From positions 50,912,712 through 50,976,711 of the forward strand of contig NC_077224.1 in the NCBI RefSeq assembly GCF_024763615.1: a stretch of 64,000 bases of DNA, in the 5' to 3' direction. The DNA is from Phlebotomus papatasi. Lineage: Eukaryota; Arthropoda; Insecta; Diptera; Psychodidae. Position 1 is the stretch's first letter. Each line of letters starts with the position of its first letter. Positions 11,661 to 23,537 of this stretch are shown one piece after another. Position numbers and translations under genes: made by a program. Below the pieces are notes generated by a model. The model had not been told where the DNA came from and did not search any database. It worked only from the letters and a program-made list of their open reading frames with translations.

Positions 11661-12984
11661 TGTCGTTGTCTTATTAATTGAGCATAAATTAAAAAAATAT
11701 ATATATAAAATCAAAAGTAAATCATTTACAGATTTAATTATTTCCAGTTCCAGTTGATCAATTTATCAAATGTCTAGATACAACTGAATATGCGAAAAAT
11801 TTAAATTATTATCCAGTTAGAATATTACTTATCATTTACGCAAGTTCCTCTCATTTGACCAGTCGAGTCTTATGAAAATTATTTGACAATATTATTTTAA
11901 AACAATACTGGTCAAACAAATTTCTGATGTTTAACAGAAATGATAGTGTTTAGTGTACAATAGTTCTCTTGACATCTAGAGACTAGAGGTTTTTGATTTT
12001 AGGGAACATAATGTTAAAATTTATAGGTTTACCATGACAATTGTCTGTTTTCTGAATAATTTGCAACTCTGGAGAATGTTAAATTCAGTTGTGGAGGTAC
12101 TTGTAAAACTTTCCGCAATGCTCTGGAAAAACCTCAATTAACGAACTAAGAGAAAATTTATCTTGACTTTTAGTTGAATTAGAAATGGAGTTCCCTATGG
12201 AACTTTCACTGCTCTAACTTTACCGAGAGAGCAGTATAATCCTTCGATTTTTCAACCTCCTAAAATTTCCATCTTTTACTCCACGCGGATTACAATTCTT
12301 AGTATTATTATCCAGAATCATACAATTTAGGAGAAGTAATATCATGGAATCTGTCCATTTGATCCGTCTGTCTGTTCAGACTTCGCAAGTTTCAGAAGCC
12401 AAACCGTTAGAGATAACGACTGCAGGCCTATGAGAGACTCCCCTATGAATCGTATCATGGACCTTTAATTTGACCTTCATTTACAACTTTCTTCTCCCTC
12501 TGCTTATCTCCGCTAAAGCTCTTTTTTCCAAATGTATATAGATTATATACATTTTGGAATGGAAGATAAATCACGAAGTGGAGCATTTCGCAAAGTTGCG
12601 ATGCCCTGTCCACCCCTTAAGTTTATTTTGCAATTTATAAGGTTTGCATATTGTAACATTCAATTGTTTCTTTGGAAACGCTTTAATCGAACTGACATTT
12701 GGACAATTCAATCCCCCTACTCCCGATTCGTTTGTGTCACAAATATTACAGTTAAATGAATTGTATGTCATGCTAACACAGAGCAAATATAAGCAATTAA
12801 AAGCAAGTAAATAGTTTGAAACTGCTGACATTCAATGTTTGTGAAAATACCCCTTGATTGTAAATTTTGCATTCATATCAGGTGAATTGAAAAGTTCTGA
12901 GCACTTTGCGTTTGATAACTTTAGTGAGCAACATCTTTCGATATAACATAAATCGCATTAGGTCATACTAAACGGTATTTATAA

Positions 12985-13157
12985 AGGTGACAACACTCTT
13001 CAAAAAGAGTTCTTTGACAGAAGAAGACGGAACTTATTTTATTGCCTAAAAAATACCTGTTCACATTGCGAGAATTTTGAAGTTTGCACAGGAGTGTAGA
13101 CGATTTTCTTCAAAAAGGCAATTTTTGACGAAAATTTCTCTTAATGTTTAGAAGCCT
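12985..13157. mobile_element. MITE, family G, decayed copy
   Basis: The right part, 'caatttttgacgaaaattt' followed by 'agaagcctta', matches the family G copies at 16447-16585 and 18552-18687. The left end begins AGGTGACAACAC after TAA. The copy is longer and more diverged than the others, so its borders are approximate. Confidence 0.5.
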
Positions 13158-13629
13158 TATGAATTGAAGAAGTAACCCATTTAGTCAATGTACTAGAAAT
13201 ACTTGAGATAGAATGTTCATATTTTGGAATTAGTTTCATATAGATAAATAGATGATTTCTTTTGAAAAAAAAAATTATCTATAATTGGGACGCGGGGAGC
13301 CGCCCTCAAACAAGCGACTTAACGGTCACTGAATTTAAATTCTGTGTATTAATTCATTACAAACTCTATTGGTTTAGATAGAGTAACTATCCAAGTAAAC
13401 AAATTGGCAATCAGAATTCAAATCAGGAAAGAGAATGAAGCCCAATTTTAACAAATTCGTCGGGATGTCGAATTTTCCGTCCACCAATTTGAGCAAAATT
13501 TTTGCATGACTTCACGCGAACCGAGAAAAGAACAACAAAATGTATTCCCATCTCTGTCGGACTATTTTTCCCAAGTAAATGAATGACTAAACTAACTATC
13601 GTCCTGCTGTAAGAAATACAGTGAACCTC

Positions 13630-13944
13630 ATGAAAGTGAAAATTGTTCTTTTGGAGCAGCCATTAAGTGTCGTATCTGTGATTGCGTCCACTGATGAATT
13701 TATAAGGATGAAGGCTTCCTTGAGTTCTAAATGTCATCTTCATAAAAATCTCCATAAGAGTACTTGCGGTAACCGTCGTCGTGATGTTCAACATTCTTTA
13801 GATCCCGAACCTGCATCTGCCCCTATGCCTGTTTTAAGGACTCACCTAGGATCTACTTCAAAATTTGTTTTATCAACGGAAGACTACACAGCGTTACTTC
13901 GTTCGGACAGACCTCACGGTTCATCATCTTCGAACAATGTCTGA
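13630..13944 (+). CDS. Open frame, 104 codons, function unknown
   Basis: An uninterrupted plus-strand frame runs from an ATG at 13630 to a stop at 13942-13944. The product would be basic in the middle (a His/Lys/Arg-rich stretch) and Ser-rich at the C-terminus (GSSSSNN). I recognise no domain, signal peptide or membrane segment. It lies 255 bp upstream of a mariner transposase fragment but is not part of any transposase I know. It may be a chance frame or a fragment of a retroelement gag-like protein. The case for a gene is weak. Confidence 0.15.
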   Translation: MKVKIVLLEQPLSVVSVIASTDEFIRMKASLSSKCHLHKNLHKSTCGNRRRDVQHSLDPEPASAPMPVLRTHLGSTSKFVLSTEDYTALLRSDRPHGSSSSNNV

Positions 13945-14106
13945 AATCACCGTACATCTCATGCGAAGCCAAATAAATAGACTTTTCAGTCCCATGAGAC
14001 CTCTGATTAATCGTCCCTTTTCGATGAAAAAATTTATTGAAACTTCGAACTGGTTTTAGGAACTACAAATCTCGAGAGGATCAGTTAAAAGTTTGGTTTG
14101 GAATTA

Positions 14107-14132
14107 CTATTAACCATATATATGGTTAATAG
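14107..14132. repeat. Perfect 26-bp palindrome
   Basis: CTATTAACCATAT is followed directly by its exact complement. It lies about 90 bp upstream of the mariner fragment and is not one of its terminal repeats as far as I can tell. Confidence 0.85.
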
Positions 14133-14198
14133 GGTCTAATCGTGAGTTGAGTGTTCTAACTTTTTCCTTCCCATCCAGATGAGAATATATCAGAAATC

Positions 14199-14463
14199 GG
14201 CTTGTTTTTGGAATAGATAGTGACTGATGATGAAAAATAGGTGAGATACAAGAAAAAGTGTCAAAAAATATCCAGATTTAAGCGTGATAAGCAGGTCTAA
14301 GCCAGCGCCAAGCCCGAATTAAGGGTCAAAAAGATTTTGCTGTGGGAATGGAAGGAAATCATCGATTATGAGCTACTACGTAACGGCCTAGCGCTCAATT
14401 CAGATTTCTCTTATCAACAATTGATCAGATTGAAGAAGGCAATCGACCATAAGAACCCAGGTC
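14199..14463 (+). pseudogene. mariner-type transposase fragment
   Basis: A single reading frame carries a decayed middle part of a mariner transposase, the DDE/D-family enzyme that cuts and joins mariner ends at TA sites. The visible motif VTDDEK (14220-14237) corresponds to the family's TGDEKW, which holds the first catalytic Asp. The Trp after it is replaced by TAG. Further on, WEWKEIIDYELL and NSDFSYQQL match the conserved strand and helix that precede the second Asp. At least three in-frame stops are present (at 14214, 14238 and near 14289). The region that should hold the second and third catalytic Asp is missing, and no mariner terminal repeats were found. It is a dead fragment of about 88 codons, against about 345 in intact mariner. 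Confidence 0.8.
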
Positions 14464-14559
14464 CTAGGGAAAGGCTTTTAGGATTCGAAAATTTCACGCT
14501 TTTATCATATTTTTAATTAATCTAACATATTTTTTCAGGAAATGTGTGACTTAAGACTC

Positions 14560-14816
14560 ACTGAGAAAAAAAACGGGGGTGCGATTAACTTTTTCCTCAT
14601 AACTTTAAAGCTTTTTAGGTGTAACAATATATCAAGATTTTTTAATGTTAATTTTACGCCTTTTTAAAGGTAAAATTAACATGAAAAAGAGTAAGTTTAA
14701 CCCTTAATACACCTAAAAAGCTTAATACTTACACCGATTTCGGATCAATACTGCAGGGTAAAATAAACATTTTCGGAATGTTATTTTAACTTTTTCGGAT
14801 TTATCTCACTCACAGT
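14560..14816 (+). mobile_element. MITE, family A, copy 2
   Basis: The left end ACTGAGAAAAAAAACGGGGG and the right end 'ttatctcactcacagt' form imperfect inverted repeats. The internal palindrome 'ttaggtgta...tacacctaa' matches the family. It lies about 45 bp after the mariner frame's final stop but shows no mariner-type ends. Confidence 0.85.
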
Positions 14817-15990
14817 GTAGCTATAAGATATGTTACCATAGATAAATCAAATTCAATAAACATAAAGGAAACATTGGAAAATTTGAAATGCTCGAAGCCA
14901 AAGTGTGTGCGAAGCCTAAAATCCTTCCCCTATACATCTTTAATGACGCGCCACAACGGGAGGTTCTGCAACCTGGTATAAAACTGTTTTGATGATAAAA
15001 TTAACACTGTCCTAAAGAGAGGTTTGCGAAAATGATCTAGTGAAATTCTTCACCAGTAGGGATGATGATGTCTTTAGTCGTGAAATTATTAAATTTCCAT
15101 CAACATGGACGAAAAGTATCGACCAAAATGAAGCATGTTTGATTAATTTCGTATAGTCCTAACTATGTTAATTTCAACTTCTAAATTAAGTCCAAAAAGG
15201 GCTCAGAACATTTTTCTTCACCTAATATATTCGTGAATATTGTTATATGTAGACTTTTATAAATTTGTCAGTGAATGAAGCAATTTTATATATTAATTCA
15301 TAGCCCAAAAACTAATTTTGTGTTTATTTTGAAATTTAACACTCACACCTTTCCCATATAATGCCAAATACAGGAAATATGGCTCCCTTTGTGTCACTGT
15401 TTTGGGCTTTCGGGTAACATGAGAGAAAAACATTTCAAACAAGTAATTAAAATCAGGACAAACTTTGTTCACCAAACCCTCACCATACTCCATGAAAATT
15501 CTCATCCTGGATACGTGTCGAATTTGTTTTGTGAAAACTGTTTTTAGACCAGTTTTACGGATCGATATACAGGTCTAAGTAAGGGGTCAAGTTATAATCT
15601 GTGAGATCTGTGAGTTAGCATTTATGTTCGTAGTGGAGTTGTTTTACAAATAGTGATTAAGATAAATTTGAACAAATGTTTCAAAAGAAAGTTATTTATA
15701 AATATATAAATTTGCAAAAGAAAATCCGAAATATTTCATTAAACTTTCGCGCATTCGGGCAAAAATTCCGGATATGGTGTTTTTGTGAAAATAAATTTTT
15801 ACTTAATTATGTGTCAAATTTCCGAATATTTGTATGCATGCACTAAAGTCTCAAGTTTGAAATGCAATTTTTAATACAAATTGACTTTTTTTGTTACTCC
15901 TTTTTAATGGATGTTGTTTGAAACCTTGTACACAGTTTATCGTCTTTGTTTTCTCTAAAATCAGTCTTAATACATTTTAAGATGAATTAA

Positions 15991-16306
15991 ACGGTGGCAG
16001 CCAAAATCCCGAAAGTCAAAATCCCGAAAGCCAAAATCCCGAACGCCAAAATCCCGAACGCCAAAATCCCGAATGTTCAAAATCCTGAAAATCCTGAAAA
16101 TTTTTAGAAGAATTTCTCAAGACACAGAAGATTTTCCTTTGCCCCAGCAGGCACAGATGCAATCGCGGAAGTAGCTATGACACTTTTAATAATTCTGGAT
16201 TTTGGCTTTCGGGATTTTGGCCCATTCGGGATTTTGGCTTTCGGGATTTTGGCGTTCGGGATTTTGGCGTTCGAGATTTTGGCTTTCGGGATTTTGACCG
16301 GAACCC
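15991..16306. mobile_element. Foldback element, family X, nested copy
   Basis: Both arms are built from a tandem motif close to CCAAAATCCCGAAAG. Five forward units occupy about 16000-16075 and seven complementary units occupy about 16197-16297. The spacer of about 120 bp is unique-looking and includes 'gcagatgcaatcgcgg'-like sequence also seen, more diverged, in the copies at 25424-25658 and 36283-36660. The element is non-coding. The architecture recalls Drosophila Foldback elements, but I cannot show that they are related. Confidence 0.8.
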
Positions 16307-16446
16307 GAATAAAAATATAAACACTATTTTGCATAATATTTCGGACACCTTGATTCTTATAGTTCCTTGCTCTTCCGGTATTCTTCTAAATTCTTTTTCA
16401 CATCATCTCGTTTGTAGAGGCGACGTTTGTTTGTTCCATTGCGTTT

Positions 16447-16585
16447 TGATCTCTACGAATTGGGAGTAATTTTCGTCAAAAATGGTATTTTTGACAGAAT
16501 TTTGACGTATTCATCTACAGCAGTGCAGATAATTTTCTTCAAAAGAACAATTTTTGACGAAAATTACTCCCAATGTGTAAGGCCT
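16447..16585. mobile_element. MITE, family G, nested copy
   Basis: The inverted ends contain ATTGGGAGTAATTTTCGTCA and, on the right, 'tgacgaaaattactcccaat'. The right flank is TTA. It is about 139 bp, near the size of the better-bounded copy at 18552-18687. It is inserted in the family P MITE. Confidence 0.75.
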
Positions 16586-17514
16586 TTATATGCAATTTCT
16601 AAACAATAGAAAAAAAAATTGAAACAAAAAATTTGTGGAACTTTGAGAAACAAAGGCAGTGTCCAAAATTGCAAGCTGGTCAAAATTTCGTACAAGTCCA
16701 CTAATCTAAAATCTTTAATTTTTGGAAAAGGATACCGATCTTTTGAAGAAAATTCAATTATGTGAAAAACTGCAAATATTTGCAGTGAATAATTTGGAAA
16801 ATTTCACATATTGAGTATTAATTTTCTAGATGCTTTGTTGCCACATTTTAATAAATCGGAAACGATGTGATTGCTTTTGTGTGTGCCGCATCCAGATCAA
16901 CTATGTTCGACGAGTTCCACTGAAAAAAAAAATATTACTCACCCCTGCCCTAATGTATGTAATCTGAGAGTGTGAGTATTTCAAGCACATAGTGAAATGA
17001 AAATTTATTTGTAACGTGAATTGAATTAATTCGCGCTCACAGAAGTTTATCGAATGAATGAATCAAAAACGTGTTTGATCAATTTAGTAAAATTGTGCTT
17101 TAGCAAAACTTTCTGTTCCATAGAGTGTTTTTGAAGTGAATTCATTTAAATACATGTATTTGTTGGTGTGTTGAACATTTTGTGGGGTATAGGATGCAGA
17201 AGCTTTTGACCTCGATGGGGATGGAGAAATATAGGTACCATGAGGCCACATACAGATTTACATAATAAATAAATCCCTCACCATTGTTATTAAAGAACCC
17301 AACCAACACAAAAATCCCCACCACTTAATTAGGGAAGTCCGTGTTTCATTACATTCTCAGGCTTCTCCGCGACCCACTTGTGATGCCCTTTTACCCCTCA
17401 AGTAGGTGTATACTTTGGGGATGGTGGATTTTATATTATTTATAAGAGCTACGAAAACATTCGCGGAATAGCAAAGGCCAAAAAGTTATAAAAAGTTATT
17501 GGGTGAACTTGTAG

Positions 17515-17955
17515 AAATGACGGGTGGCCATTTCGGTAAATGATGGCTCCTAAACGGTTGGAACGATTTAATAAAAACCTTCCAGAACCATTAAGTAAAG
17601 CTCACTATCTGCTTTATAGAAATGTGTGGAAAGACCTTAAATTACAGAACTTTTAATCTTTATCTGTAATGTAAAAAAATACCATATACAAAATCCAATA
17701 ACTGGTTTTATTGCAGACTGATTGTCACTCGGAATGCGTGCAAAGTCGATTATGAACAAAGAGTAATAGAATACCTCAAAAGTATGCTCACATCATTCAC
17801 CCTTATCCTTTCACAACAGATTTGAACCACATTAAAATTACTTATGGTTACGGAAATTCCAAGATCTTTCCAACAAACCTAAATAAGAAAGTCTTAGGTT
17901 GAGAAATACGTTTTCTAGGGGTTTCGTAATATTTGACTTTGGAAAACCGTTATAA
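17515..17955. repeat. Diverged repeat resembling family R
   Basis: Short blocks ('gaaagaccttaaatta' near 17629, 'ggaattccaagatctttcc' near 17860) are complements of family R phrases. The alignment is patchy and the borders are unknown. Confidence 0.3.
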
Positions 17956-18219
17956 TGGCACCAGCACACTTCTTAGATCAGGAAAATTTCATGAAATCAA
18001 AATACTCATCCCTTTCTTTCTCACACGTTTTTTCATATGCCTATCTCATTCATTCCTACCCCGACTTCGATTGAGCTAAATTGAATTTGTTGTGATGTTT
18101 AAAATAAGAAGAAGAGTGCAAAAGAGTGAGATAGATGTATGCAATAGTTATGAGAAAGAAAGAGATTAGAATATGGACTTTACGAAATTTTCCTGGTGTA
18201 AAAGGTGTGCCGAACCCAC
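17956..18219. mobile_element. MITE, family D, copy 1, TAA-flanked
   Basis: The inverted ends are TGGCACCAGCACACTTCTTA and the complement of GTGGGTTCGGCACACCTTTT. TAA lies at 17953-17955 and 18220-18222. Length is 264 bp. The second copy at 62600-62860 has the same TAA flanks. A 3-bp TWA duplication is typical of the PIF/Harbinger superfamily, so that is the inferred source of mobility. Confidence 0.85.
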
Positions 18220-18551
18220 TAAGAATGATTGAATGGTATTTTCGTATTTGGACGAAATGCCCGCATAGAGCTAAGTTCTATAATACATATTCAAAAATGA
18301 AACAAAAATTGCATAATACTTTTCCATGCAATACCAAAAGCATGTTTTTGGAGGGAAAAAGAAGAGGTTGAGTAAAAAACGAAAAATTGGATCAACTTAC
18401 AAACCTTTTCGAAATCGATTTTTCGATTAATTGGACCTTTGACTAAATCGTATCAAGTTCGGATTTTTAGAAGAGTTGTTACCTTTAATGAGAGCTTTGC
18501 AAAACACCATTTCTGACAATTGAATAAGAATCGGAGCTAGAGCCACTATAA

Positions 18552-18687
18552 AGGTGTCTACACAGAGCAATTTTCGTCAAAAATTGTTTTTTTGAAGGAA
18601 ATTGCTTACAGTGCTGTACGTGGAAACGTCAAATTTTTGTCAAAAATGCAATTTTTGATGAAAATTGCTCCCAATGTGTAGAGGCCT
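18552..18687. mobile_element. MITE, family G, TAA-flanked copy
   Basis: A 136-bp palindromic element with ends AGGTGTCTACACAGAGCAAT and the complement of AGGCCTCTACACATTGGGAG. TAA flanks it at 18549-18551 and 18688-18690. The motif 'gtcaaaaat' is repeated in both arms. It is Harbinger-like by its TAA duplication (inference). Confidence 0.85.
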
Positions 18688-18944
18688 TAAGATTAATTTT
18701 TTGAGCTCTTATAGATCAGGCTATGGAGTCAGGGGAACCCACTTTTTTAGGCATTAGATGGAAATGTTCAATGTGGATATAATAAAAAGTTGTGTAACAA
18801 CCCTTGTGACTAGTTGCTAATTAGTGCTGAAGATGAAAACCCTATCCAAAGCGTCGTTTTGTTGAGAAAATAAATGTAAAGAAGACAGAGGTCAAATCCG
18901 TGTTCAGTTACTCCTCTAGTTTCTTTTTTAATTGAAAGATCTAA

Positions 18945-19076
18945 GGACCGTGACAGACCTGTAGATTAGCTGAGAAATGGCTTAGCGTAATCATACTCAA
19001 AATAATGGTTAAACCACATATATATTATTTTTTACTTAGCCATTTCTTGACTCAAGTCCTAAGTGTGTTAAGAACC
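18945..19076. mobile_element. MITE, family B, copy 1, TAA-flanked
   Basis: Exactly 132 bp, the same length as the copies at 32293-32424 and 33490-33621. It has TAA on both sides (18942-18944, 19077-19079). It starts GGACCGTGACAGACCTGTAG and is palindromic around 'cttagcgtaatcat'. It is non-coding and Harbinger-like by its TWA target duplication. Confidence 0.9.
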
Positions 19077-19378
19077 TAAGGCTCAGCTATAACATAAAAA
19101 AATTAAAAACCGATCTATTATAGTTAGAGGCTGAGTTATTGAGAAAACAAAATTTAGAAATATTCCACAATACCGGGAATCAGTCTCTATCTAATGTAAA
19201 ATCATTTGTACTCTGGCCGACAAAGTACATTAATAGCATATTTTACATTCTTTATTAAAACGTGCATATACGAAGTTTGAATCCGGTCTGACGAGGTCCG
19301 TTTTCAGAAGCGAACAATGTAAAGAACCTCACCTATTATTATATTGTACTGTTTGAACTCAAAGAGAGAGCAGATATA

Positions 19379-19590
19379 GGGGAAAGTGCTCTCCCTTCGA
19401 ATGTTCATACCTTCGAATAATGTGAATTTCTTTTGTTTTTTGTAAGAGATTTACACTAAATTATCACGGAATTATTAACAAATGATAAGTTAAATAATAT
19501 TTAATAGAAATGTGTAAGTCTCTTAAAAAAAAAAAAAGAAAATTTAGTTTATTCGAAGGCATGAACATTCGAAGAGAGAGTGCTTTCCCC
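19379..19590. mobile_element. MITE, family F relative, TA-flanked
   Basis: Ends GGGGAAAGTGCTCTCCCTTC and the complement of GGGGAAAGCACTCTCTCTTC are flanked by TA at 19377-19378 and 19591-19592. The subterminal 'cgaatgttcat' is repeated in complement on the right. It is 212 bp and non-coding. Confidence 0.85.
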
Positions 19591-19594
19591 TAAA

Positions 19595-20015
19595 CGACTT
19601 TTTTCAACTTGTCATCGCCCTGGAGCTTAAACGGTAAAAGATAGCAACTTCGGGTTTGCGAAGACCCCCTATAAAAGACAAAACATTTCCATACGTTTTT
19701 TTTTTACCCTTCCCACCTCCCTGGATTTATTGAAAAAATCTTGACATTTCGGTTGTATCAATCCTAATCAGTAATGAATCGGTCAAGCAAATATATTTGA
19801 TTTATTTTTCTAGAATTATCCCTTTTCATTTGCGCGTGATCATGTTACTAATGATAAAAAAATCTAAAATTCATAGTTCAGAAGTGTTTTCCTATTTCTG
19901 AATAAATTTAATCGTTAATAAACCGACGCACATGTGAAACGATAGTTCACGAATAGTTTTATCTCGTGAGTTCGAGCATTTCGCAAAGCTAGGACGCTCT
20001 GCCATCTCTTTCGAA
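19595..20015. repeat. Dispersed repeat family R, copy 3
   Basis: It begins with the 'ttttttcaacttgtcatcgccctgg' type block, also seen at 990 and 54880. It continues with a C-rich run and ends with 'gagttcgagcatttcgcaaag', comparable to 'gagttcgagcagatcgcaaag' near 55794. That shared last block may mark one end of the family. Confidence 0.45.
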
Positions 20016-20553
20016 TCTCTTTTTAAAAAATGCCTATGGCTATTGTTAAAAAAACTGTTTTATTTTAATACATGTAAACCGCTAAAAACTCCATACAATA
20101 CCTGCTTAATATTTAACCACATTATATGCGAGCTTTCAGTGTTTAGCACAAAATTGGTTGAGGTTGAAATTTTGGAAATAGAAATAGACCCAGAATTACA
20201 CAGTATCACCATTAATTTACGCATACACTGATTTTTTAAAATTTCGTTTTTGAGGTTTTGCTATAGTTTTCATCCTTTATTAAACTTGAATTAAAATAAT
20301 TTTATTTAATTTTTATTATTTCACTGAAATTAATTAGCACAGGTACAAAAACTAAGCTCAAAGTACTTGAATGCACCAATAAAGTCTTTTTTCCACTTTC
20401 ACTGTGTTTTATTGCACAATTTTTACAGAGGAATAAAGTAATAATTACTTCTCTAATTAACTCAAAAACATTTGTCCAGTATATACAAGTGAGAATTATT
20501 ATATTGCAAGATTTTTATTGCTGTGAATTGACTGAGACAGTATTATTACAGTA

Positions 20554-21507
20554 GGGGAAAGTCGTCTGCCTTTAAATGCAGCAGCCTTTAAATGTTGCGA
20601 TTTTTTCGTTGTTCTCAAAAGCATAAATTATATTCTATTAACTATTAGGTAGCTATCCATCATCCTCACAAATCATCAAAAAATGGAGAGCCTAGCTCCT
20701 ATTTCCTAGATGCTAGATCAAAAAAAATGAAAATGAGCTCTAAACTGTAATTTTGATGTTCCACAAATCATGTGATTTTTCATAGTAAAAATCATTTTAC
20801 AAATAAATCTTCCATTGTGACACATAGAAGGTTAATCAGGCTTAATATTTCTGTTAATACATTTTGGTTCAGATGACACAATTTTTGTGGGTGGCAAAAA
20901 TTTGCAAATATCACCCTGCAGCAGCCTTTAAATGCTAATGTCGTGTGCCTTTAAATCCTATCTTTCCATACATCAAAACATGTGAAATCGAACTCCTACT
21001 TTCTCTGACGAACGTCATACAAATACTTATAACCTGCTATCTTGCTCCGGCCGGGATGTTTCAAGTTGACAATTGTCAACTTCAATGGCTTTTTCTTCCA
21101 AATTTTCATGTGCAAAACAGTGCTTCAGAAAAATGTGAAGAAAAGTTATTGTTTAATGTCTTTTGACTGCAGTGATGATTTTAGTGAGTACGTTAGGCTT
21201 CAATCTAATCATTTATAGCCCATTTAGTTTTATTGATTCAATATTCTCAGTGAAAAACAAACCTTTAAAGGCAGCTGCCTCGCGTTTGAAGGCAGACTAT
21301 GCCTTCAAACAAATCGACATCACTTTTTTAATTTCCTCATAAGGAAAAACTGAGGACTTGCAAGTGCTAAATGAGGTAATCATATACGCCGAATAAACAA
21401 GAGAATTTTTTGGTGTAGTAGAAAATAAAATCCATTTTGTGGATTCTTCAGAAAAAAATCTTAAATTTGGAACTCCATTTTTCGTTTGAAGGCAGACGAC
21501 TTTCCCC
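20554..21507. mobile_element. 954-bp TA-flanked element, family F terminus
   Basis: The left end GGGGAAAGTCGTCTGCCTTT and the right end, complement of GGGGAAAGTCGTCTGCCTTC, are nearly identical. TA lies at 20552-20553 and 21508-21509. The terminal motif 'gcctttaaatg' recurs inside at about 20580, 20925 and 20950, and in complement near 21266-21300. This suggests a composite or nested pair of family F elements. The best internal frame (20945-21166) encodes nothing I recognise. At four to five times the usual MITE length it is the largest member here, but it shows no transposase. Confidence 0.8.
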
Positions 21508-21730
21508 TACCTGGATCTTGAAATTATTTATAGATGTGAACTCGTTACCCTATAAGGAAAATTTTGAAATTCTGAAGTTTCAAGTTTAATTGACGATACG
21601 CTGTTTGTCCGTCCATCTGCCTGTACTGCCGTCACTAGAACTAGAGGTCAAACGGTTAGAGACAACGACTTGTTGCCGTCAGGGCACTACTCATAAGTCA
21701 GCTCAAGGATATTTATTAACATAAACTCAT

Positions 21731-21983
21731 ACTGAGAAAAAAACGGGGGTGCGATTAACATTTTTTTCCTCATAACTTTAACACTTTTTAGGTGTAAAAA
21801 TATATCAACATTTTTTAATGTTAAGTTTACACCTTTTTAAGGGTAAAATCAACATGAAAAAGGGTAACTTTAACCCCAAATACACTTATAAAGTATAATA
21901 TTTACACCGATTTCGGACCAATACTGCAGGGTAAAATAAGCATTTCCGGAATGTTATTTTAACTTTTTCGGATTTCTCTCAGT
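21731..21983 (+). mobile_element. MITE, family A, copy 3
   Basis: A 253-bp copy with ends ACTGAGAAAAAAACGGGGGT and 'tttctctcagt'. It keeps all family landmarks: 'ttaggtgta', 'atcaacatgaaaa', 'accgatttcgga' and 'tttccggaatg'. It is one of the least decayed copies. Confidence 0.9.
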
Positions 21984-22283
21984 CAGTGCAATTTTCTCTT
22001 ACCTCTCTCTTCTGAACATCTTGATAATATACTTTTTTTGGGCATCGAAAATAAGTCAAAAAATCGAGTGTTCAACAAAGTATTGATATTTTTCCAATTA
22101 AAAAAAAGAGATGATAAAAGGCAAATTGTCAAGTATTTTTTTTGGAAAAAAAAATGCAAAATTAGACCTGGAACTGACACATCATTGGATATTGCAACGA
22201 GATATTCACAAGAGAATGAAGCCATAACAGCTATATCAGGTCAATAGAAATTCTCCACACCAAATGAAATTAATGGCAGTATA

Positions 22284-22620
22284 TCAATTTACTTTGATTT
22301 CCACCCACTCGATACACTGAATAATTATTGAGGCTCGTGTGTGGCAATTTATGTATGTTGAATGCTCGAATAGACACTCTGCATAGCTAATGGTGTGCTG
22401 TTTGTGCCTTGTCCTCAGCCAGGTATTGCGATTAATTATTAATCCAGTTGGTCTCCACCCCCAAATCCCGTGGCTTATACAAAGCCTCATCCGCGCAAAG
22501 GTCAGCCTCATCCCAAGAGCCTCTAACACCACACCTTGGCATGAAATAGTGACCCAAGGGCTATTTTCTATCCCTTCAGGGATTCAAAGGTGTGAAGTGT
22601 GAAAGAACTATAATGCAAGG
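22284..22620. other. Less AT-rich unique segment
   Basis: It contains overlapping short open frames on both strands (70-82 codons) and no recognisable domain, repeat end or splice signal set. Conserved non-coding DNA or a lone exon are possible. Confidence 0.2.
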
Positions 22621-23537
22621 TTTAGCCTTAGTGTATTTGTAATCAAAATATAGCTTTAATATTTTACATTCACACAAAACTCTTCTGAAAGACTCTGTTT
22701 AAAGATGAAAGAGCAATCTACACTTTAGAAAGAAGTAACAGGAACAATATTGAGAAATCATTTAAGTTGCAATATGACTTCATTTCTTAAAGAAACCTTT
22801 ACAAATAATTAGACAAGATCGTTTATATAATTTATTTTAAAATACAGAATTATTCTATTTGTTAATCGTAAGATCAACATCAATAGCCTTTAAACGTTTT
22901 CAAAAAACAAAATGGTACGAAGAGTTTCAGAAATACCATCCGTGTGTGACCTCCTTCTATTGTAAGCTTTTCTGTAGATCTCGCACTTAACGATAATCCT
23001 TATCAATCCGCTCTACCATGTCCGATCGGAGAGGACCGTTCTTAGACATTAGAATTAAAGACAAGTTTACGAACAGTATCAGCATCATTATGCGAGAAGT
23101 GAAGATTATAACAGTACAATGATCGACTTTCAAGAGGCCTCTGAGGACCCTAAGCCAATATCTCTAACCGTTTGGTCTGCAGGGCGTCTATTATCTTATT
23201 TCCAGATGGAAGTTAAGACGAAAAGACAAACAGTGTGACATCAATTTTTAGTGATCGTCAGATCGTTTATTTTACGAATATAGGGGGAAGTGGGACACCT
23301 TTGAATTGGGACAGCTTTAAATTGGGCATTTTCCAGGAAAACAAAGGCCAGAGGGTTAAACTTCACAAACACTTTATTTGCTTCACTATTTGACAGTAAA
23401 TGTTGGGAATCTCGTTCAGTTGAAAAGCGCACAGAGGAGGGAATTCGCAATTCAGAGTAGAGGAACAGTTGCTCAATCAGGATAGTTGCAGTACTGTTCT
23501 CACTTACTCGAGCGCGGATGATAACCTAAGCTCAAAC

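Larger units (their letters stand above)
15804..16701 (-). mobile_element. MITE, family P, copy with two nested insertions
   Basis: Compared with the intact copy at 6681-7108 (reverse orientation), the blocks 'agtctcaagtttgaaatg', 'acagtttatcgtcttt', 'atcatctcgtttgt' and 'attgcaagc' appear in order. They are interrupted at about 15991-16306 by a tandem-repeat foldback and at about 16447-16585 by a family G MITE. Without the insertions the element would be close to 440 bp, as expected. Terminal repeats are degraded. It is the oldest element of the three. Confidence 0.75.

Noticed and set aside
16104..16334. Frame with repeated KIPNAKIPKAK-like peptide
   Set aside because: It is the translation of the tandem units in a foldback arm; nothing suggests it is a real repeat protein.
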